From contig CAIZNI010000056.1 in NCBI GenBank assembly GCA_903934295.1, positions 186,001 to 250,000 of the forward strand: a stretch of 64,000 nt of DNA. The letters are read 5' to 3'. The position numbers and the translations under genes are program-made. Below, in pieces: positions 55,442 through 63,258 of this stretch. The first letter of the stretch is position 1; every line of letters starts with the position of its first letter. The notes below the pieces were generated by a model, which worked only from the letters and a program-made list of their open reading frames with translations, made no database searches and was not told the origin of the DNA. The stretch is from an uncultured beta proteobacterium. Lineage in GTDB: Bacteria; Pseudomonadota; Gammaproteobacteria; Burkholderiales; Burkholderiaceae_E.

Positions 55442-56331
55442 CGCGCGCCCTGAACGCCGGGGCCCGGTTGCCCGGCACGCCCACCCCGATGCACCGCTGG
55501 CCCGGTGCCGGCGGTGTGGGCATCGCGGGCGATTCCTGGGGCGACCCCCGGGGACCGCTCGTGCTGCTGCAGCACGGCGGCGGTCAGACTCGCCATGCCT
55601 GGAAGGGCGCCGGCGAAACCCTGGGCGCGGCCGGCTATTTCGCGGTCGCCTTCGATGCCCGCGGTCACGGCGACTCCGACTGGGCGCCCGACGGCGATTA
55701 CGGCCAGGACTGGATGGTCCAGGACCTGGAATGCGTGATCGCCGCGCTCGGCGGGCGCCGCCCGGTGCTGGTTGGCGCCTCGATGGGCGGGGGCACCAGC
55801 CTGGTCGCGGCGGGCGAGGGCCGGGTCGATGCCAGCGCGCTGGTGCTGGTCGATGTCGGTCCCCACATCGAAGCCGAGGGCGTCCAGCGGATCCAGGCCT
55901 TCATGACCCGCAATCCCGACGGGTTCGGATCGCTGGACGAGGTGGCCGAAGCGATCGCGAGCTATCAGCCGCACCGCCAGCGCCCGCGCAGTCTGGACGG
56001 ACTGGCCAAGAACGTCCGCCTGGGTGCTGACGGCCGCTACCACTGGCACTGGGACCCGGCCTACCGGGCCGGGCGTCAGACGATGGAGAACCGGCGCGAC
56101 CGGATGGAAGCCAGTTCGCGGCGCCTGAGCCTGCCCACGCTGCTGGTGCGCGGCGGGCTGTCCGACCTGTTGAGCGAAGAGGGCGCACAGGCCTTCCTCG
56201 CGCTGTGTCCGCACAGCGAATACGTCAACGTCGGCGGGGCGGGGCACATGGTCGCGGGCGACCGCAACGATGTCTTTGCCCATGCCGTCATCGCGTTTCT
56301 CCAGCGGACGGTGCCGGTCAGGGCTGAGTGA
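55438..56331 (+). CDS. Alpha/beta hydrolase
   Basis: A 297-residue alpha/beta hydrolase. The oxyanion motif is L-Q-H-G-G-G-Q. The nucleophile elbow G-A-S-M-G-G (Ser near residue 118), an acid after strand 6-7 (R-G-G-L-S-D) and the catalytic His in G-A-G-H-M-V complete the triad. The start is coupled to the selenoprotein stop (ATGA, 55438-55441). The 3' end overlaps the convergent flavin enzyme gene by 14 bp. Esterase, lactonase or haloalkane-dehalogenase-type chemistry are all possible; none can be chosen. Confidence 0.88.
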   Translation: MTRALNAGARLPGTPTPMHRWPGAGGVGIAGDSWGDPRGPLVLLQHGGGQTRHAWKGAGETLGAAGYFAVAFDARGHGDSDWAPDGDYGQDWMVQDLECVIAALGGRRPVLVGASMGGGTSLVAAGEGRVDASALVLVDVGPHIEAEGVQRIQAFMTRNPDGFGSLDEVAEAIASYQPHRQRPRSLDGLAKNVRLGADGRYHWHWDPAYRAGRQTMENRRDRMEASSRRLSLPTLLVRGGLSDLLSEEGAQAFLALCPHSEYVNVGGAGHMVAGDRNDVFAHAVIAFLQRTVPVRAE

Positions 56332-57394
56332 TCGCTGCCTGGGCATCGATCCTGGCCGCGCCTTCCCTGAGCATCGGGATCAGTTCGCGACCGAATTCGG
56401 TGGTGTCCTCCACCGGGTCGAAGCCGCGGATCAGGAACGACCCGACGCCCAGCCGGTAGTACTCGAGCATCGCCCGGGCCACCTGTTCCGGCGTGCCGAC
56501 CAGGCACGAGGTGTTGCCCTTGGCGCCGGTCGCGCGCGCGATCGGCAACCAGAGCCGCTCGTCGTGCGTGTCGCCGCGCGCAGCGATCTCCAGCAGCCGC
56601 TTGGCCGACTGGTCCTGCGGGCCGCGCGACAGGTTGGCGCCCTCGAGGTCGCTCAGCACCCGGTGCGCCTTGTCCCAGGCCTGGCCCTCGGTGGCCGCGA
56701 TGATCGGCCGAAACGAGATGTTGAAGCCCGGATGGCGGCCGAAGGGCGCGGCGCGCCGGCGGAAGTCGGCGATGCGCTCGGCGGTGTCTTTCAGCGGTTC
56801 GCCGAACAGCGCGAACACGTCGCAGTGTTCGGCGCCCATCGCCAGCGCGCCCTCGGACGAGCCACCGAAGAAGATCGGCGGGGCGGGCTGCTGCAGCGGC
56901 TTGACCGCGCTCCAGGCGCCGCGGAACTGGTAGTAGCGGCCCTCGTGATCGAAGGGCTTGTCCAGGGTCCAGACCCGGCGCAGCACGCTCAGGTACTCGG
57001 CGGCGCGCTCGTACCGGGCGTCCTTCTTCAGGAAGTCGCCCTCGCTCTCCTGCTCGCGGTCGCTGACCCCGGCGATGATGTGCAGCGCCAGGCGGCCGCC
57101 GGACAGGTGGTCGAAGGTCGCCGCGGCGCGCGCCGCCAGCGTCGGCGAGACGATCCCGGGCCGGTGCGCGATCAGGTAGGACAGCGTGGTGGTGTGGGCG
57201 GCGGCGTGCGAGGCCACGGTGAAGCCCTCGGCCGAGGACGAGTAGTAGCCCACCAGCACCTGGTCGAAGCCGGCGGCCTCGTGTGCCTGGGCGAAGGTCC
57301 GCAGGAACGGCGCGCTGACCCCGCCTCCGATCACATGCAGGGTGGTTCCTTGCGGCGGTTCGACACCGATCATGCCAATGATGCGGACAGACAT
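56318..57394 (-). CDS. LLM-class flavin-dependent oxidoreductase (SsuD-like)
   Basis: A 358-residue bacterial luciferase-like TIM-barrel enzyme similar to alkanesulfonate monooxygenase SsuD, which uses reduced FMN to split C-S bonds. Signatures are V-L-V-G-Y-Y-S-S-S-A-E, F-D-H-L-S-G-G-R-L-A-L-H-I-I-A-G, Y-E-R-A-A-E-Y and F-F-G-G-S-S. The start at 57394 has AGGGAA 8 nt upstream; the longer frame has no homology. No flavin reductase or sulfonate transporter is nearby. Divergent from the ABC binding protein across 89 bp, so the two may share regulation. Confidence 0.88.
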   Translation of the reverse strand: MSVRIIGMIGVEPPQGTTLHVIGGGVSAPFLRTFAQAHEAAGFDQVLVGYYSSSAEGFTVASHAAAHTTTLSYLIAHRPGIVSPTLAARAAATFDHLSGGRLALHIIAGVSDREQESEGDFLKKDARYERAAEYLSVLRRVWTLDKPFDHEGRYYQFRGAWSAVKPLQQPAPPIFFGGSSEGALAMGAEHCDVFALFGEPLKDTAERIADFRRRAAPFGRHPGFNISFRPIIAATEGQAWDKAHRVLSDLEGANLSRGPQDQSAKRLLEIAARGDTHDERLWLPIARATGAKGNTSCLVGTPEQVARAMLEYYRLGVGSFLIRGFDPVEDTTEFGRELIPMLREGAARIDAQAAITQP

Positions 57395-57483
57395 GTTGTG
57401 CTTCCCTGGGTTATGTGCAACGGTGGGGACGGACCCGATCCGGCATGAATCGGTCGGGCCATTCAACGAACGAGGAGGAAGAC

Positions 57484-59199
57484 ATGGATACCAGGCGTCT
57501 GCTTCACCGATGGGGCCGTTTCAGCTGCGCGCTGGCCATTGCGCTCTCGACACTTTACCTGCCCACCGCAGGCGCCCAGACCGAAAAACCGAAGTACGGC
57601 GGCGCGCTGAGCATCGGCACCAATTCGCCGACACTGGCACCGCTGTCCTGGGATCCGGCCGACTGGAATTACAAGACCGCCCAGGACGCGGGCCTGTATT
57701 ACGACCGGCTGTTCATTGCCGACTTCGCCAAGTCCAAGGCGCAGGGCGGGCCGTACCTGTTCAAGTCGGACTCCTACCTGCCGTCGGACGCCTACAAGGG
57801 CGATCTGGCCGAGACCTGGAAGTGGCTGGAGAACCCGCTGCGCCTGGAGGTCAAGCTGCGCAAGGGTGTGATGTTCCCGGAGAAACCCGGCGTGATGGCG
57901 GCGCGCGAGCTGACCGCGCAGGATGTGGTCTACAGCTACAACCGGCTGCTGGCCAGCGCCAAGCGGCTGCCGGACTTCATCGATCATGTCGAGAAGATCG
58001 AGGGCCCGGACAAGCACACCGTCGTCATCCACTTCCGCCATTACCACGAGGACTGGGGCTACCGGCTGGGCTGGGGCGTGTTCTCGTCGGTGTATCCGAA
58101 GGAAGTGGTCGACGCCGGCATCGCCGACTGGAAGAAGGCCAACGGCAGCGGTCCGTTCCAGCTCACCGAGTATGTGAACGGCAATTCGCAGAATTACGCG
58201 AAGAATCCGCTCTACTGGGGCAAGGAGAAGATCGGCGGCCAGGAGTACAAGCTGCCCTTCGTTGATCGCGTCAGCATCCGCATCATGAAGGACGAGGCGG
58301 CGCGGTACGCGGCGCTGCGCACCGGCAAGCTCGACGTGCTGCAGTCGATCACCTGGACCGCCGCAGAGGAACTGCGCAAGAGCGCACCGCAGCTGAAGTG
58401 GGCGCGCTGGCTGCAGCACGGGGCCAGCTACATCGCGATGCGCACCGACACCAAGCCCTTCGATGATGTACGGGTGCGGCGCGCGCTGAACATGGCGGTC
58501 AACAAGCAGGAGATCGCCGCCGCCTTCTACGGTGGCAACGCCGAGGTGTTCGCCTACCCGCAGCACCCCGACTTCGGCGCCTATTACGAGCCGCTGTCGG
58601 CGATGCCCGAGTCGATCCGCGAGCTCTATACCTACAGCCCCGACAAGGCGAAGAAGCTGCTGGCCGAGGCCGGCTATCCGAACGGATTCACCTTCAAGAC
58701 CCACATCTGCGCCTGCGACCCGGTGATGATGGATCTGGGCCCGCTGGTGGCCGGCTACCTGCAGAAGATCGGGGTGAAGATGGAGTTCGAGCCGCTCGAG
58801 CAGGGCTCGTTCTTCTCGATCCTGCGGGCCGGCAAGAACAATCCGGGATTGGCCTACACCAACTCGCACGGCGGCCCCACCACCACGCTGCGCAAGAACT
58901 TCACCCAGGGCCAGTACACGAACAACTCGCAATGGAACGACCCGGTCTTCGAAAAGAAGATGCAGACGATGTACCGGGAGCGCGACGAGCCGACCCGCCA
59001 GAAGATGGTCCGCGAGATGACCCGCGACATCCTCGAGAAGTCGCCCTACATCTGGCTGCCGACCGCCTACACCTATGCCGCCTGGTGGCCCTGGGTGAAG
59101 AACTACGACGGCGAGATCTATGCCGGCGGGTTCTGGTGGGGTCCGGTTCACGCGCGCATGTGGATCGACCAGGACCTCAAGAAGAAGATGGGGTTCTAG
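57484..59199 (+). CDS. Periplasmic peptide-type ABC transporter substrate-binding protein (SBP_bac_5)
   Basis: A 571-residue solute-binding protein of the oligopeptide/dipeptide/nickel class. A signal peptide covers about 1-33 (RR near the N-terminus, a hydrophobic core and an A-G-A cleavage box). The mature protein begins with K-Y-G-G-A-L-S-I-G. The family pattern V-R-R-A-L-N-M-A-V-N-K-Q-E-I lies in the middle. GAGGAGG 5 nt before the ATG at 57484 sets the start. No permease or ATPase gene lies beside it in the window, so it must serve a transporter encoded elsewhere. Confidence 0.9.
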   Translation: MDTRRLLHRWGRFSCALAIALSTLYLPTAGAQTEKPKYGGALSIGTNSPTLAPLSWDPADWNYKTAQDAGLYYDRLFIADFAKSKAQGGPYLFKSDSYLPSDAYKGDLAETWKWLENPLRLEVKLRKGVMFPEKPGVMAARELTAQDVVYSYNRLLASAKRLPDFIDHVEKIEGPDKHTVVIHFRHYHEDWGYRLGWGVFSSVYPKEVVDAGIADWKKANGSGPFQLTEYVNGNSQNYAKNPLYWGKEKIGGQEYKLPFVDRVSIRIMKDEAARYAALRTGKLDVLQSITWTAAEELRKSAPQLKWARWLQHGASYIAMRTDTKPFDDVRVRRALNMAVNKQEIAAAFYGGNAEVFAYPQHPDFGAYYEPLSAMPESIRELYTYSPDKAKKLLAEAGYPNGFTFKTHICACDPVMMDLGPLVAGYLQKIGVKMEFEPLEQGSFFSILRAGKNNPGLAYTNSHGGPTTTLRKNFTQGQYTNNSQWNDPVFEKKMQTMYRERDEPTRQKMVREMTRDILEKSPYIWLPTAYTYAAWWPWVKNYDGEIYAGGFWWGPVHARMWIDQDLKKKMGF

Positions 59200-59208
59200 G
59201 CGCCGGCC

Positions 59209-60210
59209 TCAGGCGCTGTCGAACAGCGCCTGCATCGCCGATCGGTCCACGCCGGCGGCCAGGGCCAGCATCAGCAGCACCCGTGCCTTTTGCGGCGGCA
59301 GCCGGCCCGCGGTCAGCGTGCCGGTGGCCTGGTCGTCGAACATCGGGCTGTCGCGGGTGATGGTGCCCTCCAGGCCGCGCGAGGCGCGCACCACCACCAG
59401 GCCCTCGGCGATCGCGCGCGTCAGTAGGCCGCGCAGCGCCGCCGGCACATTGCCGTTGCCGGTGCCGGCAAACACCAGCCCGGCCGGCCGGGTGGCCAGC
59501 ACCGCGGCGAGGGTCTGGGCGTCGACGCCGGCGTGTCCGAGCAGGATCGGGACGCGCGGCAGGTCCGGGCCGTGGCCGGGGTCGAGAACCGGGCGGCGCG
59601 CCAGCGCCGGGTCGCTGGCGCGGTGGAACACCGGCAGCGCATCGGCCACGCTGCCCAGTTCGCCGAAGCTGCCGCTGTCGAAGGCCTGGACGCTGGAGAA
59701 GTGCCGCTTGCCGACCCAGGCCGCGCTGTGGATGCGCTCGTTCATCACCACCAGAACGCCGCGCTCGCGGGCCTGCGGGCTCAACGCCACCATCGCGGCG
59801 TTCAGGACATTGGCCGGTCCGTCGGCCGACAGCGCGGTGCCTGGGCGCATCGCGCCGGTCAGTACCACCGGTCGCGGATCAGCCAGGCTGTGGTGCAGCA
59901 GGAACGCGGTTTCTTCCAGCGTGTCGGTGCCGTGGGTGATCACCACCCCGGCCAGCGTCGGATCGGCCAGCGCCTGCCGGACCGTCTCGCGGATCGCCTG
60001 CCAGTCGGTCGAATCGATCTCGTAGCTGCCCTTCTGGACCGGCTGCGCGAACGACAGCTCGGCGCGTTCGGCCAGGCCCGGCACCGCGCCGGCCAGCGCC
60101 GCGATCGGCACCTTGGCGGCTTCGTAGCGGGTGCTGTCGGTGGGGCTGGCGCCAGCGCCGGCGATCGTGCCGCCGGTGCCCAGGATCAGCAGTCGGGGGA
60201 GAGGGGTCAT
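59209..60210 (-). CDS. L-asparaginase/glutaminase family amidohydrolase
   Basis: A 333-residue bacterial asparaginase. The first active-site threonine is in L-G-T-G-G-T-I-A-G and the second catalytic loop is T-H-G-T-D-T-L-E-E-T. S-A-D-G-P-A-N-V-L-N-A follows. There is no obvious signal peptide, so it is probably cytoplasmic. The start ATG overlaps the stop of the DgoK-like kinase gene (ATGA at 60207-60210). That pairing is unexpected, since the kinase belongs to sugar-acid metabolism. The stop lies 9 bp from the convergent ABC binding protein. Confidence 0.92.
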   Translation of the reverse strand: MTPLPRLLILGTGGTIAGAGASPTDSTRYEAAKVPIAALAGAVPGLAERAELSFAQPVQKGSYEIDSTDWQAIRETVRQALADPTLAGVVITHGTDTLEETAFLLHHSLADPRPVVLTGAMRPGTALSADGPANVLNAAMVALSPQARERGVLVVMNERIHSAAWVGKRHFSSVQAFDSGSFGELGSVADALPVFHRASDPALARRPVLDPGHGPDLPRVPILLGHAGVDAQTLAAVLATRPAGLVFAGTGNGNVPAALRGLLTRAIAEGLVVVRASRGLEGTITRDSPMFDDQATGTLTAGRLPPQKARVLLMLALAAGVDRSAMQALFDSA

Positions 60211-61235
60211 CGGGATTGTCCTGTGGGTGAACGGGGGGAGTCGATCAGGCCGGCGGCCACCGCGAACGCGAACAGGCCTTCGGCGGCGCAGCCTTCGGCG
60301 GCCAGGCTGGCGGGCAGTCCGAGCCGTTCGAAGGCGCGCGCGTAGCGGGTGGTCAGTTCGCCGGCGCCCACCAGCACCGGCGCCGGGCCGTCGTCGCACC
60401 AGCGCCAGGCGTCGGCGATCTCGGTGCCGGTGAGCAGCCCCGACAGGTAGGCCGGCAACTGGGTCGGCGCGAAGCGGCCGAACAGGCCTTCGGTGCGGAC
60501 CATGAACAGCTGGTGCAGCAGGGCGCCCGGCTCGGCATGGCCCTGGCGCACGCCGGTGTCGAAGGCGGCCAGCGCGAGCGCCTGTGCCGCCGGGTCGTCC
60601 TCGGGCGGGTCGGCGCACAGCCGCCCCAGGATCGAGTGCTGGCGCAGCACCGCCCAGGTCTCGCCGGTCAGGTAGGTGCGCAGCGCGACGATCCGGTGGC
60701 CGCGCACCTCGACCCATTTGCTGTGGGTGCCCGGCAGCACGAACAGCGCGTCGCGGTGCGCCGCGTCGGGCGTCTCGAGCAGCGCGCGGGCCGCCAGCGC
60801 GCCGAAGACCTCGGTCTCCTCGCCACGCATCACATCGGCGGCCCCCTGGCGACCGCTGGCCTGCACGCCGGGGACCAGCCGAAAAGGGCGGCCGGCCAGG
60901 TCATCGAGCGACGTCAGGCCGGCGGCGATCTCGGCAAAGCCGGCCGGCGCATGCACATAGGGCGCCTCGCGCCAGCCCTGGCGCGAGCCGATCATGCCGC
61001 TGGCGATCACCGGCAGGCCGGGATGGGTGTCCAGCCACGGCGCGCAGAGCGCCTCGAAGGCCTCGCGAAAACGGGCCTCGGCCACCGCCATGATGCCGGG
61101 CCCGCCCTGACGTCGCGCCAGCACGCTGCCACTGGCATCGAACAGGTAGGCGCGCAGCGAACTGGTGCCCCAGTCCAGGCCGATCAGCACCGGCGCGGGC
61201 GCTCGGTGGGGCGGGGCGATCGGGGGTTTGGGCAT
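60207..61235 (-). CDS. dgoK: 2-dehydro-3-deoxygalactonokinase (DgoK family)
   Basis: A 342-residue sugar-acid kinase that phosphorylates 2-keto-3-deoxy-galactonate in the De Ley-Doudoroff pathway. The ATP-binding phosphate-1 motif is I-G-L-D-W-G-T-S-S-L-R-A-Y-L-F-D. G-M-I-G-S-R-Q-G-W-R-E-A-P-Y and L-P-G-T-H-S-K-W-V are DgoK signatures. The partner aldolase DgoA and dehydratase DgoD are not in the window. The gene ends within the start codon of the asparaginase gene. Confidence 0.87.
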   Translation of the reverse strand: MPKPPIAPPHRAPAPVLIGLDWGTSSLRAYLFDASGSVLARRQGGPGIMAVAEARFREAFEALCAPWLDTHPGLPVIASGMIGSRQGWREAPYVHAPAGFAEIAAGLTSLDDLAGRPFRLVPGVQASGRQGAADVMRGEETEVFGALAARALLETPDAAHRDALFVLPGTHSKWVEVRGHRIVALRTYLTGETWAVLRQHSILGRLCADPPEDDPAAQALALAAFDTGVRQGHAEPGALLHQLFMVRTEGLFGRFAPTQLPAYLSGLLTGTEIADAWRWCDDGPAPVLVGAGELTTRYARAFERLGLPASLAAEGCAAEGLFAFAVAAGLIDSPRSPTGQSR

Positions 61236-61308
61236 GACGGGTATCGATTTCGTGAGGGCTTTGCCCAGTATGCCCGAGGGGGCGTCGGCAGGCCCTGAGC
61301 GCGCTTGG

Positions 61309-61314
61309 TATCAT
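61309..61314 (+). promoter_or_regulatory. Possible -10 element of oxyR
   Basis: TATCAT stands 12 bp before the oxyR ATG, preceded by CTTGG. No clear -35 is seen at 17-18 bp (TCGGCA). If real, the leader would be only a few bases long and the -10 would overlap the ribosome-binding region. Weak call. Confidence 0.2.
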
Positions 61315-61326
61315 CGCCGCGCAGTC

Positions 61327-62271
61327 ATGACTCTCACCGAATTCAAGTACATCGTCGCCGTTGCCCGCGAACGCCATTTCGGGCGGGCGGCCGAGGCGTG
61401 TTTCGTCAGCCAGCCGACGCTGTCGGTGGCCATCCGCAAGCTCGAGGAAGAGCTCGGTGTGCAGCTGTTCGAGCGCAGCCACGCGGAGGTCTCGGTCACC
61501 CCGATCGGCGAGCGGGTGGTCGAACAGGCCCAGCGGGTGCTCGAGCAGACCAACATGCTGCGCGAGATCGCCCGCCAGGGCACCGATCCGCTCAGCGGTC
61601 CGCTGCGCGTGGGTCTCATCTACACCATCGGTCCCTACCTGCTGCCGCGCGTGATCGGGCGAACCATCCGCGACCTGCCCCAGATGCCGCTCATCCTGCA
61701 GGAGAACTTCACGGTGAAGCTGCTCGAGTTCCTGCGTCAGGGCGACATCGATGTCGCGATCCTGGCCGATCCCTACCCCGACCAGGGACTGATGACGCAG
61801 GCGCTCTACGACGAGCCTTTCGTCGTCGCGGTGCCGCGCCATCACGCCTGGGCGTCGCGCGCGGCGATCCCGTCTCATGAACTGAAGTCCGAGACGATGC
61901 TGCTGCTGGGCGCCGGTCACTGCTTTCGTGATCACGTGCTCGAGGTGTGCCCCGAGCTGTCGCGCTACTCGCAGGCCAGCGCCGGCATCCAGAAGACCTT
62001 CGAGGGCTCCTCGCTCGAGACGATCCGCCACATGGTCGCCTCGGGCATCGGCATCACCGTGCTGCCGGGCATGGCGCGCGGCGATAGCGGCGCCGATTCG
62101 CTGCTGCGCTGTCTGCCCTTCGAGGCGCCCGCGCCGATGCGACGGGTCTCGATGGCCTGGCGCAAGAGCTTTCCCCGGCTGGGGGCGATCCGGGCGCTGC
62201 GCGATGCGGTGCTCGGGGCCGAACTGCCCGGCGTCACGAAACTGCCCGACCTGGCCCCGACGGCCCACTGA
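61327..62271 (+). CDS. oxyR: OxyR, peroxide-sensing LysR-type regulator
   Basis: A 314-residue LysR-type regulator. The N-terminal helix-turn-helix covers about 1-60 (H-F-G-R-A-A-E-A-C-F-V-S-Q-P-T-L-S). The redox pair C199 and C208 lies in G-H-C-F-R-D-H-V-L-E-V-C, at exactly the E. coli positions. This identifies OxyR rather than another LysR protein. In peroxide it forms a disulfide and activates katG, ahpC and related genes. The start at 61327 gives the standard length; the open frame upstream (from 61165) is antisense to the kinase gene. Confidence 0.95.
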   Translation: MTLTEFKYIVAVARERHFGRAAEACFVSQPTLSVAIRKLEEELGVQLFERSHAEVSVTPIGERVVEQAQRVLEQTNMLREIARQGTDPLSGPLRVGLIYTIGPYLLPRVIGRTIRDLPQMPLILQENFTVKLLEFLRQGDIDVAILADPYPDQGLMTQALYDEPFVVAVPRHHAWASRAAIPSHELKSETMLLLGAGHCFRDHVLEVCPELSRYSQASAGIQKTFEGSSLETIRHMVASGIGITVLPGMARGDSGADSLLRCLPFEAPAPMRRVSMAWRKSFPRLGAIRALRDAVLGAELPGVTKLPDLAPTAH

Positions 62272-62346
62272 GCGGGTGGCGGTTCGCGCCGCTGCCCTGT
62301 CCGACACGAATCGCGGCGCCCGAGTGCGTCCTCGCAGAGGCTTCGA

Positions 62347-63258
62347 ATGAACCGACCCGACTATCCCACCATCGAGCAGACCATCGGCCGCACGCCGCTG
62401 GTGCGACTGCAGCGCCTGCCCGGTGCCGCGAATGCGCAGCGCGGCAACCTGATCCTGGGCAAGCTTGAAGGCAACAACCCGGCCGGCTCGGTCAAGGACC
62501 GCCCGGCGCTGGCGATGATCGCGCGCGCCGAGGCGCGCGGCGAGATCCGACCGGGCGACACCCTGATCGAAGCCACCTCCGGCAACACCGGCATCGCGCT
62601 GGCGATGGCGGCGGCGATCAAGGGTTACCGGATGGTCCTGATCATGCCCGACAACCTGTCGATCGAACGACGCCAGTCGATGAAGGCTTACGGCGCCGAA
62701 CTGATCCTGGTCAGCCGCGACGAGGGCATGGAGGGGGCGCGCGATCTGGCCGACCGGATGCAGGCGCGCGGCGAGGGTCGGGTGCTCGACCAGTTCGCCA
62801 ACGACGACAACTGGGCCGCCCATTTCGAGACCACCGGCCCGGAACTCTGGGAGGACACCCGCGGCGGCATCACCCATTTCATCTCGGCGATGGGCACCAC
62901 CGGCACCATCACCGGCGTGTCGCGCTACCTGAAGGCGCGCAACCCGGCGATTGCGATCATCGGCGCCCAACCCGAGGAGGGCTCGTCGATTCCCGGGATC
63001 CGCAAGTGGCCGCAGGCCTACCTGCCGCGCATCTACCAGCACGCGATCGTCGACCGCATCGAGTACGTGTCGCAGGCCGATGCCGAGGCGATGGCGCGCC
63101 GCCTGGCCGCCGAGGAGGGCATCTTCTGCGGCCCGTCGGCCGCCGGCGCCTGCTGCATTGCGCTGCGGGTGGCCGAGGCTGTCGAGAACGCCACCATCGT
63201 GTTCATCGTCTGCGACCGCGGGGACCGTTACCTGTCGACCGGGGTGTTTCCGGCGTGA
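62347..63258 (+). CDS. cysM: Cysteine synthase B (O-acetylserine sulfhydrylase, CysM)
   Basis: A 303-residue fold-type II PLP enzyme making cysteine from O-acetylserine and sulfide or thiosulfate. The PLP lysine is K50 in N-N-P-A-G-S-V-K-D-R-P, the form typical of CysM. The substrate loop E-A-T-S-G-N-T-G-I-A and the phosphate-binding G-T-T-G-T-I are present. The stop overlaps the next gene's GTG start (GTGA, 63255-63258). It follows oxyR by 75 bp. Confidence 0.95.
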   Translation: MNRPDYPTIEQTIGRTPLVRLQRLPGAANAQRGNLILGKLEGNNPAGSVKDRPALAMIARAEARGEIRPGDTLIEATSGNTGIALAMAAAIKGYRMVLIMPDNLSIERRQSMKAYGAELILVSRDEGMEGARDLADRMQARGEGRVLDQFANDDNWAAHFETTGPELWEDTRGGITHFISAMGTTGTITGVSRYLKARNPAIAIIGAQPEEGSSIPGIRKWPQAYLPRIYQHAIVDRIEYVSQADAEAMARRLAAEEGIFCGPSAAGACCIALRVAEAVENATIVFIVCDRGDRYLSTGVFPA

